Source: JAICLL01 sp035252155
GTDB taxonomy: Bacteria; Planctomycetota; Planctomycetia; Pirellulales; JAICIG01
NCBI GenBank assembly: GCA_035252155.1
Contig: DATFDL010000395.1
Location: forward strand, 1-27,958
DNA length: 27,958 nucleotides
Direction: 5' to 3'
The notes beneath the pieces were generated by a model. The model did no database searches and had not been told where the DNA came from. It saw nothing but the letters and a program-made list of their open reading frames with translations. Below, one piece after another: positions 1-7,900 of the stretch. How positions within the stretch are numbered: the first letter of the stretch is position 1; each line of letters starts with the position of its first letter. A program made the position numbers and the translations under genes.

Positions 1-38
1 GTGAGGGGCGGGGCAAGGCCGAATCGCAGTTCGCGCCA

Positions 39-66
39 GCGCCACGGAGTGCGTTCCCTACAGACG
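39..66. repeat. Half copy of palindromic repeat family R2
   Basis: This stretch ends in GCGTTCCCTACAGACG and is preceded by CGCCACGG. It matches the right arm of the complete inverted-repeat element at 19292-19381, which ends in GGGCGTTCCCTACAGACG. Only one arm is seen here; the other may have been lost. It sits downstream of the minus-strand ketosynthase gene. Dispersed palindromes of this kind are common between genes in planctomycete genomes. Confidence 0.55.
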
Positions 67-90
67 TCGGCTCATTGGCGAACCAGTTTT

Positions 91-1308
91 TCAAATTGCC
101 TTCAACACCAGCGACGTATTGTGCCCGCCAAACCCGAACGAATTTGATACCGCCACGCGCACCGAGGCCGGTCGGGCGGTGTTGGCCACGTGGTCGAGCT
201 CACATTCGGGATCAGGATTGTCCAGGTTGATCGTCGGTGGAATGGCGCCATACGTCATGGCGGTCAGGCAAGCCAGCGCTTCGATGGCCGCGGCCGCCCC
301 CAGCAGGTGGCCGGTCATCCCCTTGGTGGAACTGACCGGCGTCTTCATGCGGTGTGGACCGAGCACGGCGTGCAACATCCGTGACTCACTGGCGTCGCCC
401 ACCGGCGTGCCGGTCGCATGAGCGTTGATGTAGTCGATCGCTCCGGGCTGCTCATCTGCCTGTTCGAGCGCCTCGCGGATGGCTGCGATCGCCTGCGTCG
501 AATCGGGGCTGGGAGTAACGAGATGATAGCCGTCGCTGGTCATGCCGACGCCCGCGACTTCCGCATAGACACGTTCGACGTGGCGATCGACGCGGTCGGC
601 ACCTTGGAGCACGAACATTGCTCCGCCCTCGCCTAGCACCATGCCATCGCGGTCGCGGTCGAACGGGCGCACCGCCGCGGTGGGCTGGTCGTTGCGACGT
701 GAAAGCGCCCGCAAGTTGCCGAAGCTGGCCAACGAATAGGGCGTCACGCCCATGTCGCAGGCGCCGGCCAGGCACACATCGACCCAATCCATGCGGAGCC
801 AATCGCAGGCCTGGGCCAGTGCCAGGTTGCCGCTGGCGCAAGCGGCCGCCACCGACATGGCAGGCCCCGACAGGCCCAGCGTTTCGAGCAGGGTATCGGT
901 CAGGGGCTTGTACTCCGGCGCGGCGCAGTCAATAAGCTTGCCGCCGCGGCGCGTGTCGGCGTCCCAGTGCGACATCCATTCGGCGGCCGCTCCCAACACC
1001 ACGCCGATGCGCAGCGTATGCCGTCGCTCCCAGAGGCCAGCGTCCTTGAGCGCTTGCACGCTGCAGGCCAGTGCGCATTGTTCGAGCGGGAAAAAGCGGT
1101 TGTATGCGGCGGCATCGAGTTCGGGCGGCGACGGCGGCAGAACCAGTTGCCCGGCAATTTTGCACGGATGCTCTTGGACTTCCAGATCGGCGATCGGGCG
1201 AATGGCGCTTCGGCCCGCCAGCAGGCTTTTCGAGATTTCGTCGAAACCGCAGCCCAACGGACTGAGTGCTCCGACGCCGGTAATCCAGATAGGTTGTTCG
1301 TGCTGCAT
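91..1308 (-). CDS. Beta-ketoacyl-[ACP] synthase (FabF/KAS II-like)
   Basis: A 405-residue condensing enzyme that would perform decarboxylative Claisen condensation of an acyl chain with malonyl-ACP in the cytoplasm. The N-terminal motif ITGVGALSPLG is typical. The catalytic triad is complete: Cys157 in SVAAACASGNLAL, His297 in INAHATGTPVGD and His334 in STKGMTGHLLGAAAA, with Lys329 just before it. The C-terminal glycine-rich loop NSFGFGGHN is also present, and the length is normal for the family. It is the last gene of a three-gene minus-strand operon, 24 bases after the ketosynthase-like gene, and has no clear Shine-Dalgarno sequence. The pairing with a degenerate ketosynthase suggests a specialised acyl or polyketide-like product and not housekeeping fatty acid synthesis, but the product cannot be named. 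The enzyme class is secure; the pathway is inference. Confidence 0.93.
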   Translation of the reverse strand: MQHEQPIWITGVGALSPLGCGFDEISKSLLAGRSAIRPIADLEVQEHPCKIAGQLVLPPSPPELDAAAYNRFFPLEQCALACSVQALKDAGLWERRHTLRIGVVLGAAAEWMSHWDADTRRGGKLIDCAAPEYKPLTDTLLETLGLSGPAMSVAAACASGNLALAQACDWLRMDWVDVCLAGACDMGVTPYSLASFGNLRALSRRNDQPTAAVRPFDRDRDGMVLGEGGAMFVLQGADRVDRHVERVYAEVAGVGMTSDGYHLVTPSPDSTQAIAAIREALEQADEQPGAIDYINAHATGTPVGDASESRMLHAVLGPHRMKTPVSSTKGMTGHLLGAAAAIEALACLTAMTYGAIPPTINLDNPDPECELDHVANTARPASVRVAVSNSFGFGGHNTSLVLKAI

Positions 1309-1332
1309 TTTCGCGTGTGCGACGAAATCTCT

Positions 1333-2241
1333 TTAAGCCGCCCGCACTTGCTGTGAGAGGTCGTCGTGGCTATGTTCCGATTGCCCTACATGCCCCGCGA
1401 TGCACGAATCGTCTCGGCCGATCGCAATCTGCAACTCGGCGCCGGCGTGGCCGCGCCAGGGGTCGGCGGCCTGTCCCCAGCCGACGAAAAACTCGGTGAG
1501 AGCCGATGCGACTCGTGCCTCGTGCTCGGTGCTCGACGGATATGTTGCGTCCTGCCCGACGCGGAATTCGATGTGGCCAAGAACGGGGACTTTTGCAGGC
1601 AGGTGCAACTCGGGATTGATCACCGCCAGCGCCGCGGCGATGCAGGTCGAGTCGGCGGTCGCATCAGAACCGAATTGCAGCGATGGCCGCGACGACCACG
1701 CGCTGAATAAAAGCCACGCCCCGATCCATCGTGGGTTTTGCAACAGGCCCGCCGCCGAGAGCAGCGCCTGCGACTCGTCGCCGGCCGCGACACCCACGCC
1801 GATGCACGGACCATGGATGCCCAGCGCCATGCTCAGTGTGCTGGCCGCGGCGTGTGGCGTGCCATGCGGAATCGCTTGCACCGACACGCCCCACGGTCCA
1901 TCGACCTGATATTTGTCGATGACCGCGGCGAACGCCTCGCGCGCCAGGTAGCGTGTCGACGAGACAATCGCCCATTGGTCGAAGTCGATAACGAGGCCAT
2001 GCTGGTCGAGGGCGGCCGATGCCGCCACTAGGGCCGCCAACGTTTGCTCCTCGCTGTGCTTGAGAAACTGCGGCTTGAGCTTATGAAACCGCGGCCCGAG
2101 CCTTGGCGAAGAACCGTCGTTCGACGCTTGCCGAACAGCAGCCAACTCGGCCGCCGTTAGCGCAGCCGCGCCGTGAGCCACAATGGCCAGCCGCCGCGTT
2201 GGGACGCCGCGAAACACGCGAAGATGTCGAGAGTCAGTCAT
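1333..2241 (-). CDS. Ketosynthase-like protein without catalytic cysteine (chain-length-factor-like)
   Basis: A 302-residue protein resembling the N-terminal half of a beta-ketoacyl synthase. The segment around residues 140-165 (GIHGPCIGVGVAAGDESQAL) aligns with the nucleophile elbow of the neighbouring ketosynthase, but the cysteine position is Ala153. The C-terminal half lacks the HATGTP and GHLLGA histidine motifs, so it cannot be an active condensing enzyme. Known precedents are chain-length factors of type II polyketide synthases and the short ketosynthase-like partner (Ketoacyl-synt_2 type) of aryl polyene clusters, which dimerise with an active ketosynthase. By analogy it may partner the 91-1308 enzyme. 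Its ATG overlaps the stop of the upstream DUF6134-type gene by four bases (ATGA), indicating translational coupling. The alternative is a diverged pseudo-enzyme with a separate role. Confidence 0.75.
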   Translation of the reverse strand: MTDSRHLRVFRGVPTRRLAIVAHGAAALTAAELAAVRQASNDGSSPRLGPRFHKLKPQFLKHSEEQTLAALVAASAALDQHGLVIDFDQWAIVSSTRYLAREAFAAVIDKYQVDGPWGVSVQAIPHGTPHAAASTLSMALGIHGPCIGVGVAAGDESQALLSAAGLLQNPRWIGAWLLFSAWSSRPSLQFGSDATADSTCIAAALAVINPELHLPAKVPVLGHIEFRVGQDATYPSSTEHEARVASALTEFFVGWGQAADPWRGHAGAELQIAIGRDDSCIAGHVGQSEHSHDDLSQQVRAA

Positions 2242-3023
2242 TGGCGGCGAACTTGATTGCTTTGGATGCGCGTCAAACGAAGTTCCGTCGGATAGCCGTC
2301 TTCGACCGATGTCTGCCGCACGATCCGGTTGCGGCCATCAAACCACAGCTCGGCTTCGGCGTCGCCGCTGACGCGATAGTGCGTGCATTCGAGCCGCCGC
2401 CCGCCTACCGACAACGGCTCCTGGCCGAGCCGCTCGACCGTGACCGTGTGGATCGTGCCTCGGTCGGCATTCATGAACGAAAGCGTTTTCGTCCCCGTCA
2501 GGTCGGGCGCCTGCCAATAGTTGGTGGTCATGTCGATCGCCGGCGCGGTGATCGTGCGGCCCTGGGCTTCGATCACTCCGCCGCGGTTGCCGACTTTGGC
2601 GCGGGCTTCAAACTTCTTGCCATCGTCGGTGGCGCGGTTGTCCGCCGATAGCAAGCGTTTGCCGCGCCAGGTCTCTTGCCCGTGAAATTCGTAGCGGTAC
2701 ACGTACACCAGGTAGCTGACTTTGACATGCGCCTCGGTCTCGACGCGCGTGGTGCCGTCGGCGCGGTCGGTGATTCGCACAACGCTGGCGCCGGCCGGCT
2801 TGCCTTGCACCAGAATATCGAACTCGCGCACCTCCTCGAGCGTCCGATGTGGTTCCTGTGCTTTTGACAGGCCCGGAAGTATTTGCGAGGCGAGCAGGAC
2901 GATGCTCACAAACCTCACGGCGTTCGCCGATGCCTGTTTGAACAATCGGGTAAAACCTACAGTCCGCCAAGCGGCGTTTTTTCGCTCGATCGAGATGTGT
3001 TGCACGAAGAGAATGCGTTTCAC
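2238..3023 (-). CDS. Exported DUF6134-like protein
   Basis: A 261-residue protein, first gene of the ketosynthase operon. The reading begins at a GTG about 30 bases after a predicted transcription start. An initially basic stretch is followed by a hydrophobic segment (FVSIVLLASQILPGLSKAQ, about residues 38-56), consistent with a signal peptide and export. A later GTG within this segment could be an alternative start and would give a shorter, more conventional signal peptide. The mature part is predicted beta-rich, with EFDILVQGKPAG near its start and conserved-looking blocks YRYEFHGQETWRG, MTTNYWQAPDL and AELWFDGRNRIV. This matches my memory of the DUF6134 family, whose function is unknown; fold resemblance to periplasmic lipid-related beta proteins is speculation. 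Being co-transcribed with two ketosynthase-type proteins suggests a role in handling or locating their lipid product. Confidence 0.72.
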   Translation of the reverse strand: MKRILFVQHISIERKNAAWRTVGFTRLFKQASANAVRFVSIVLLASQILPGLSKAQEPHRTLEEVREFDILVQGKPAGASVVRITDRADGTTRVETEAHVKVSYLVYVYRYEFHGQETWRGKRLLSADNRATDDGKKFEARAKVGNRGGVIEAQGRTITAPAIDMTTNYWQAPDLTGTKTLSFMNADRGTIHTVTVERLGQEPLSVGGRRLECTHYRVSGDAEAELWFDGRNRIVRQTSVEDGYPTELRLTRIQSNQVRRQ

Positions 3024-3060
3024 GAAGAAGTGGATTCCCGGACGAACACAATGGGGCGAA

Positions 3061-3089
3061 ACTATAGACGAGGCGGTGGTTCACGGCAA
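3061..3089 (-). promoter_or_regulatory. Sigma70-type promoter of the ketosynthase operon
   Basis: Read on the minus strand, TTGCCG (3089-3084) and TATAGT (3066-3061) are separated by 17 bases. The -10 box matches five of six and the -35 box four of six consensus positions. Transcription would begin near 3054, about 30 bases before the GTG at 3023. It is back to back with the plus-strand promoter at 3167-3196. Confidence 0.55.
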
Positions 3090-3166
3090 TCTCAGCTCGG
3101 CGCCCAGAGAACAGTCTCTAACCCGTTACCGCATCCATAGTTGTGATGCAATTACGGCCGCGATCC

Positions 3167-3196
3167 TTGACAGAACCCGCAAAGGTTCGCTAGATT
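3167..3196 (+). promoter_or_regulatory. Sigma70-type promoter with perfect -35 box
   Basis: TTGACA at 3167-3172 is a perfect -35 hexamer, followed after 18 bases by TAGATT at 3191-3196 (four of six matches to the -10 consensus). Transcription would start near 3203, upstream of a small hairpin (AGGTC/GACCT, about 3206-3222), the terminator-like hairpin at 3244-3277 and then the gene at 3338. It may drive that gene through an attenuator-like leader or a free RNA of about 75 nt. Confidence 0.5.
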
Positions 3197-3243
3197 CCCA
3201 CCAGAGGTCCCGCAGCGACCTAAAATTAGTAGGCAATGTTGTG

Positions 3244-3277
3244 CCCCGTCGGGTTGAACCGTGCGGGGTTTTTTTTT
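3244..3277 (+). terminator. Intrinsic terminator or attenuator in a leader
   Basis: CCCCG (3244-3248) pairs with CGGGG (3264-3268) and is followed directly by nine T residues (3269-3277). The loop holds a small inner pairing. It lies only about 40 bases downstream of the predicted start of a plus-strand transcript and 60 bases before the next gene, so it fits either the end of a short RNA or a transcription attenuator. The stem is short, so termination may be partial. Confidence 0.5.
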
Positions 3278-3337
3278 CGCGTCCAGGTCGGCGGCGGGGC
3301 CTCCGCCGATCGCCTCCGGGGCGGAAGCGGCAGAGCA

Positions 3338-4189
3338 ATGATTGGTACTCTACGAGGCACTTTGGTGGAACCAACGTCCAGCGAACCACGAGCTGAGGGC
3401 GTGCTTTCGCCGCGCGCCGGCGACGCGCGCGGCGGTGTCGAGATCGCCTTGCCCGATCGCGTTTATCGCGCCTTGGCCTCGCTGGTCGAGTCGTACGATT
3501 ACGCGCGCGATCTGGGCTGCGACCCGTGGGATTTCGCGGTCGAGCTTACGTCGCTGCGTCGATTAGGCGTGACCAACTGGGATTGCCGCTGGTTGGAAGG
3601 TAAGAAATATGTGCAGCACGCGGCCGAGCTGACGATGCCCGGCGAGCCGGTCCGCACCTTTCGCCAGGGCGGGGTGCTGCTGTTTGGCAAGCGGACGTGT
3701 TTTGTGCTCACCGAAGCAGGCGAGCATTTCGCGCGGAGGATCTGCCGAGAGTCGCCGGGGTCGCGCTTGGGCACGGTCGGCCCGGCCTCATTGCCCAGCG
3801 ACGGCGCCGCGCTGTTGGATGCCCCGGCGCCGGCGGGCGGTGTGGCCTTGGCCGGCGCCAACGGCGATCTCCTGGAGCAGTCGCTCAAGCCGGTCTGGGA
3901 CCGCGACCGGCAGCAACTGCGCGTCGGAAAAAAAATCGTAAAAGAATTCAAAGTTCCGGCCGCCAACCAAGAGGTGATCCTGGCGGCGTTCCAAGAAGAA
4001 CACTGGCCGCCCCGCGTCGACGATCCGCTGCCGCCCCATCCCGAACAAGATCCCAAGCGGCGCCTGCACGACACCATCAACTCGCTCAATCGCAACCAGA
4101 AGCAATCGCTGATCAAGTTCTTGGGCGACGGCAGTGGCCAGGGCGTGCGCTGGGAGTTTACCAGTCTGGTCACCGGCAACGGCGGATAA
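3338..4189 (+). CDS. Uncharacterised planctomycete protein
   Basis: Reading from the ATG at 3338 gives 283 residues; an in-frame ATG at 3236 lies inside the terminator-like leader and is unlikely. The first 35 residues look disordered. Residues about 35-135 form a compact domain (IALPDRVYRALASLVESYDY, later NWDCRWLEGKKYVQHAAEL and GGVLLFGKRTCFVLTEAGEHFARR) whose helix-helix-strand pattern recalls a winged helix. A Pro/Ala/Gly linker follows, then a charged C-terminal domain with KPVWDRDRQQLRVGKKIVKE and EEHWPPRVDDPLPPHPEQDP, ending in RRLHDTINSLNRNQKQSLIK. There is no signal peptide or membrane segment, so it is probably cytoplasmic. I do not recognise a named family. A DNA-binding or response-type role is only a guess from the helical pattern. 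Confidence 0.8.
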   Translation: MIGTLRGTLVEPTSSEPRAEGVLSPRAGDARGGVEIALPDRVYRALASLVESYDYARDLGCDPWDFAVELTSLRRLGVTNWDCRWLEGKKYVQHAAELTMPGEPVRTFRQGGVLLFGKRTCFVLTEAGEHFARRICRESPGSRLGTVGPASLPSDGAALLDAPAPAGGVALAGANGDLLEQSLKPVWDRDRQQLRVGKKIVKEFKVPAANQEVILAAFQEEHWPPRVDDPLPPHPEQDPKRRLHDTINSLNRNQKQSLIKFLGDGSGQGVRWEFTSLVTGNGG

Positions 4190-4209
4190 CCTCTCTCAAC
4201 AGTGGTTTT

Positions 4210-4300
4210 GAACAGAAGGAAACGAAGAAAACAAAGAACGAAGAAGAACAAATGGGCGATCGCCGTTTTTTCTCTTCGTGTCCTTTATTGCCTTCTGTTC
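4210..4300. terminator. Large inverted repeat after the 3338-4189 gene
   Basis: GAACAGAAGG (4210-4219) is the exact reverse complement of CCTTCTGTTC (4291-4300). Inside, ACGAAGA-type sequence on the left can pair with TCTTCGT on the right, and the centre holds the palindrome GGCGATCGCC (4255-4264) followed by a T-run. The element begins 20 bases after the stop codon, and a similar AAGGAAACGAAGAAAAC purine-rich run is often seen at gene ends. A terminator or mRNA 3'-end structure is likely; a mobile repeat is the alternative. Confidence 0.5.
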
Positions 4301-4413
4301 GGTATCTGCCACTGCAAAAAACTTGACGATGGCCGCGCGATCGGTTATAGCCATCGAAACACCGCCGCTGTGGCTAGTGAGGGGTACATGACCTCCAACC
4401 GCGAGATCTTCGC

Positions 4414-4707
4414 ATGTGCTGCCTCGTCGAAATCGGAATGTTCGTCTTCGGCATCGTTACGCTCGTCAAGGGCAGGTTTCAGCTCAGCCGCACCAAAGTT
4501 GTCGTAGGCGCCCCGGCTTATGTCATCGGCGCGATTCTGACGGCGGTGCTTCCCGTGGTCCTGGCCTTCTGTTCAAACCTTCAGTTCGCCAGAATGGCGA
4601 CAGCCCGTTTTTTTTGGGGGCCGCCCCTTGCAAATTGTTCCCTGAGCGGCCATCCTGGTTGCGTTGCGACCGGACATGGTTCTCGTCCGGGTTGGCTCCG
4701 CCTATGA
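4414..4707 (+). pseudogene. Remnant of a small membrane protein gene
   Basis: The first 48 or so residues look like a real small inner-membrane protein: EIGMFVFGIVTLVKGRFQLS, then TKVVVGAPAYVIGAILTAVL, i.e. two hydrophobic helices around a basic loop. This resembles a small membrane-protein type I have seen in planctomycetes. From about codon 50 the reading turns into unrelated sequence (CSNLQFARMATARFF...) including a run of eight T at 4610-4617, as if the 3' part was lost or frame-shifted. No convincing Shine-Dalgarno sequence precedes the ATG. It may still be a short functional peptide. Confidence 0.4.
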
Positions 4708-4960
4708 CATGGAACGGCGCACGATCTCGTGCGCCCGATCGCGTGGTCGCGTTTCGCCCATGAAAACGGGCGTCGTTTCGCACCGCGAACGAAACGCATC
4801 GACGCGCGATCCGTATGGCGGAGCGCATGAACATCGCCGCCCCCGCAGGCTGACTGGATTACGCAAACCACCAGTCGGTATGCCAGTTGCAATCGGCTGG
4901 CACGCCCCACGGGGCACCCGGCAACAGATTTGGGCCAGCTCTTTCACGGAGACCGTTCGC
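4708..4960. other. Intergenic region upstream of the giant secreted protein
   Basis: No gene is supported here. Frames stay open into the downstream gene, but the sequence lacks protein-like composition (many Arg, no motif). Short dyads are present, such as GCCC/GGGC around 4757-4772 and CGTTTCG/CGAAACG around 4779-4798. This is the likely 5' leader and promoter region of the 4961 gene; no clear promoter hexamers were found. Confidence 0.4.
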
Positions 4961-7900
4961 ATGTGGCACCCCACTCGTCTGACACCCCGCCATCACCGCA
5001 CCGCCAAGCAAAACCGACGTCGGCCCCGCCGGCAAGCGATCGAAACACTCGAATCGCGCAAACTGCTCGCCACCGACTTTGTGCAGACGAATCTCGTCTC
5101 CGATCAGGCCGGCCAAGCCCTGATCCAAGACCCGCGGTTGATTGCCCCCTGGGGAGTGGCCGAAGCGAGCAGCGGCGGCAGTTTTTGGGTGGCCAATAGC
5201 GGATCGAGCACCGCCACGCTCTATCAGGGCGATGTGAACGGCAGCTCGTTCGTCAAGACGCCGGTCGATGTCGCTCTGCCGGGCGGCCTGCCCACCGGCG
5301 CGGCCTTTGTCGGCAACGGCTCGTTCACGCTCACCGACGACACCGGCGCGGTCGTGCCCGCACGCTTTATCTTCTCCTCGCTCAACGGAAACCTGGTGGC
5401 CAGCCCCGCAGTCACGGTTTCGCCCGGCGGGCAGCTCTCAGTGCAGCACGGCCAGATCGTGGCCCACGTCGATGGCGCCGTTTTCACTGGCCTGGCCGAG
5501 GCGACTGCTCCCAACGGCCAAAGCTATCTCTTTGCCGCCGACTTTCAAAACGGCACGATCGACGTCTTCAACACCAGCTACAATCAGGTGTCGCTTGCCG
5601 GTTCGTTCACCGACCCGAATTTGCCCGCTGGTTTTAGCCCCTTCAATGTGCAAGTGCTCAACGGGCAGCTCTATGTGACCTATGCCGCCTACACGACCAC
5701 CGGCGGTCAGCCCAGCGACAACGACGGCGACGAAGACGGCGGCCCCCAGAACGACGCCAAAGACCACGGCAATGGAAATGGCAACGGCAATGGAAATGGC
5801 AATGGGAATGGAAACGGCCACGGCAACGGCGACAATGGAAACGGCAATGGGAACGGTAACGGCAACGGCGACAACGGGAACGGAAACGGCCACGGAAATG
5901 GCAATGGAAACGGCGACAATGGCAACGGAAACGGAAACGGCCACGGCAATAAAAACGATAACGACAACGACGAGAACGAAGTGCCCGGCGTCATTCCGGT
6001 ACGGCTGTTGTCGCAAACCGGCGGCATCGTCGATGTCTTCAATCTCGACGGCACATTTTCGAATCGGCTCGCCACGGGCGGCGATCTGAACGCTCCCTGG
6101 GGCCTGGCCATCGCGCCGGGCACGCTGGGCAACGCCACCAGCGGTTTCGGCGCCTTCAGCGGCGATCTGTTGGTCGGCAACTTCGGCGACGGACGGATCA
6201 CCGCCATCGATCCCTCCAACGGCACGATCGTTGGCCAGTTGACCAATGCGGCCGGCACGACCATCTCCATTCCGCATCTGCTGGGACTGACCTTCGGCAA
6301 TGGCACGTCGGCCGGCGACGCCGATACACTCTTCTTCGCCTCCGCGCCCACGGGCAATAGCGCCACAAGTAGCGCCGCGTCGTTGATTGCACTCGATCCA
6401 TCGAGCGCCGGCGCAGTGAGCGCCACTGGCAACGCCAGCGTCAACGTTGCCAACGGCGGAACACTAATCGTCGATTCGAGCAGCGGCTCGGCGATCAGGG
6501 TCATCGGAAATGCTGAGGTGTCGGCAGGGACGATCGACGTGGTGGGCGTGCCCGGCGTCAGCAGCACCGGACATGGCACGGTCGAAGGCACGCTGAACGT
6601 CGGCGCGTCGGCGGTGTCCGATCCACTGTCATCGCTTCCCGCGCCCGACATTTCGTCGCTCACCGTGCAGCGAAACTCCACGCTGTCGATCTCCGACCAT
6701 ACGCACGTCACACTCGAACCGGGCGTGTACACCGGCGGCATCAACGTCAGCGGACAAGCCTCGGTGACGCTGCTGCCCGGTATTTATTACCTGCAAGGGG
6801 GCGGGCTAAGCGTCAGCGGTGGCGGCACGGTGGTCGGTCAAGGCGTGATGATCTTCAACGCGCCGCTCACGGCCAACGATGGTATCAGCGTCACCGGCAA
6901 CGGCAGCATTAACTTAACGTCACCCACCAGCGGCACGTTCCAGGGCGTCTCCATCTTCGAAGCGCGCGGCTCGGGCTCGCCCATCTCGATCGACGGCAAT
7001 GGCTCGATCAACGTCGTCGGCGCTCTCTATGCGCCGAGCGCCGTGGTCTCGGCCACCGGCAACGGCCGCCTGAACGTGCTCAGCGATCTCGACGACGGCA
7101 TCACGGCTCAGCTCATCGCCTTCGACGTGAACGTGGTGGGCAACGCCACCGTGAACGTGACCGGCAACCAGGGGAGCATCGGCGGCGTTCACGGGCTGTT
7201 CGGCAGTTTGCAGGCCGCCGGCAGTACCGCCCTGACGACCACCAGCACCACGCTGCAAGCGGTCGAAGGCACAGTGTTCCACGGCGCCGTAGCGGCCTTC
7301 GCTGTCACCGCCGCCAATCCGGTCGCCTCGAATTATTCGGCCGTCATCGACTGGGGCGATGGCACGACTCCTACTACCGGCACCGTCACCGCCACCGGCA
7401 ACGGCGGCTTTTTGGTGCTGGGCAATCACACCTACGCCGAAGAAGGTTCGCAGAGCGTCACCGTCACGATCACCGACCTGACCAATAGCGGCAATAATAC
7501 CACCGTGAACGAGCAGGCCCAGATCACCGATGCCCCGCTCGTGGCCCACGGCGTGATCTTGCCGGTGCAGGCCGATCTTTCGCTCAACAATGTGACGCTG
7601 GCCACGTTTAAGGATCTCGGCGGGGCCGAAGCGATCGGCAATTACACCGTCACGGTCGACTGGGGCGACGGCGTCACCGACCACAACGCCACGGTGACCG
7701 TCAACAGCGACGGCACGCTCAGCGTGCTGGGCAGCCACACCTATGCGGCGACCGGTAGCTATGTGGTGACCGTCACCATTCAAGACGAAGGCGGCGCCTC
7801 GACCACCACCCATACGGTGGCGGCGATCGGCAACGTCAACCCGGACGATTTCTTCATCGCCTCGGCCTTCCAAAACATTTTGGGCCGCCCGGTCGACGAA

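Noticed and set aside
3499..4251. Minus-strand 250-residue frame opposite the 3338-4189 gene
   Set aside because: Ser/Arg/Pro-rich translation without motifs; codon bias and domain-like blocks favour the plus strand.
5766..5955. CRISPR-like repeat array
   Set aside because: The repeated units are six to twelve bases, in frame, without spacers, and encode a Gly-Asn tract.
5438..7873. Long open frames on the minus strand opposite the giant secreted protein gene (5438-6277, 5707-6744, 6920-7873)
   Set aside because: They mirror the repetitive Gly/Asn/Thr-rich coding strand, giving low-complexity Pro/Phe/Leu or Val/Ala/Ile runs with no motif. The plus-strand frame has recognised domains throughout.
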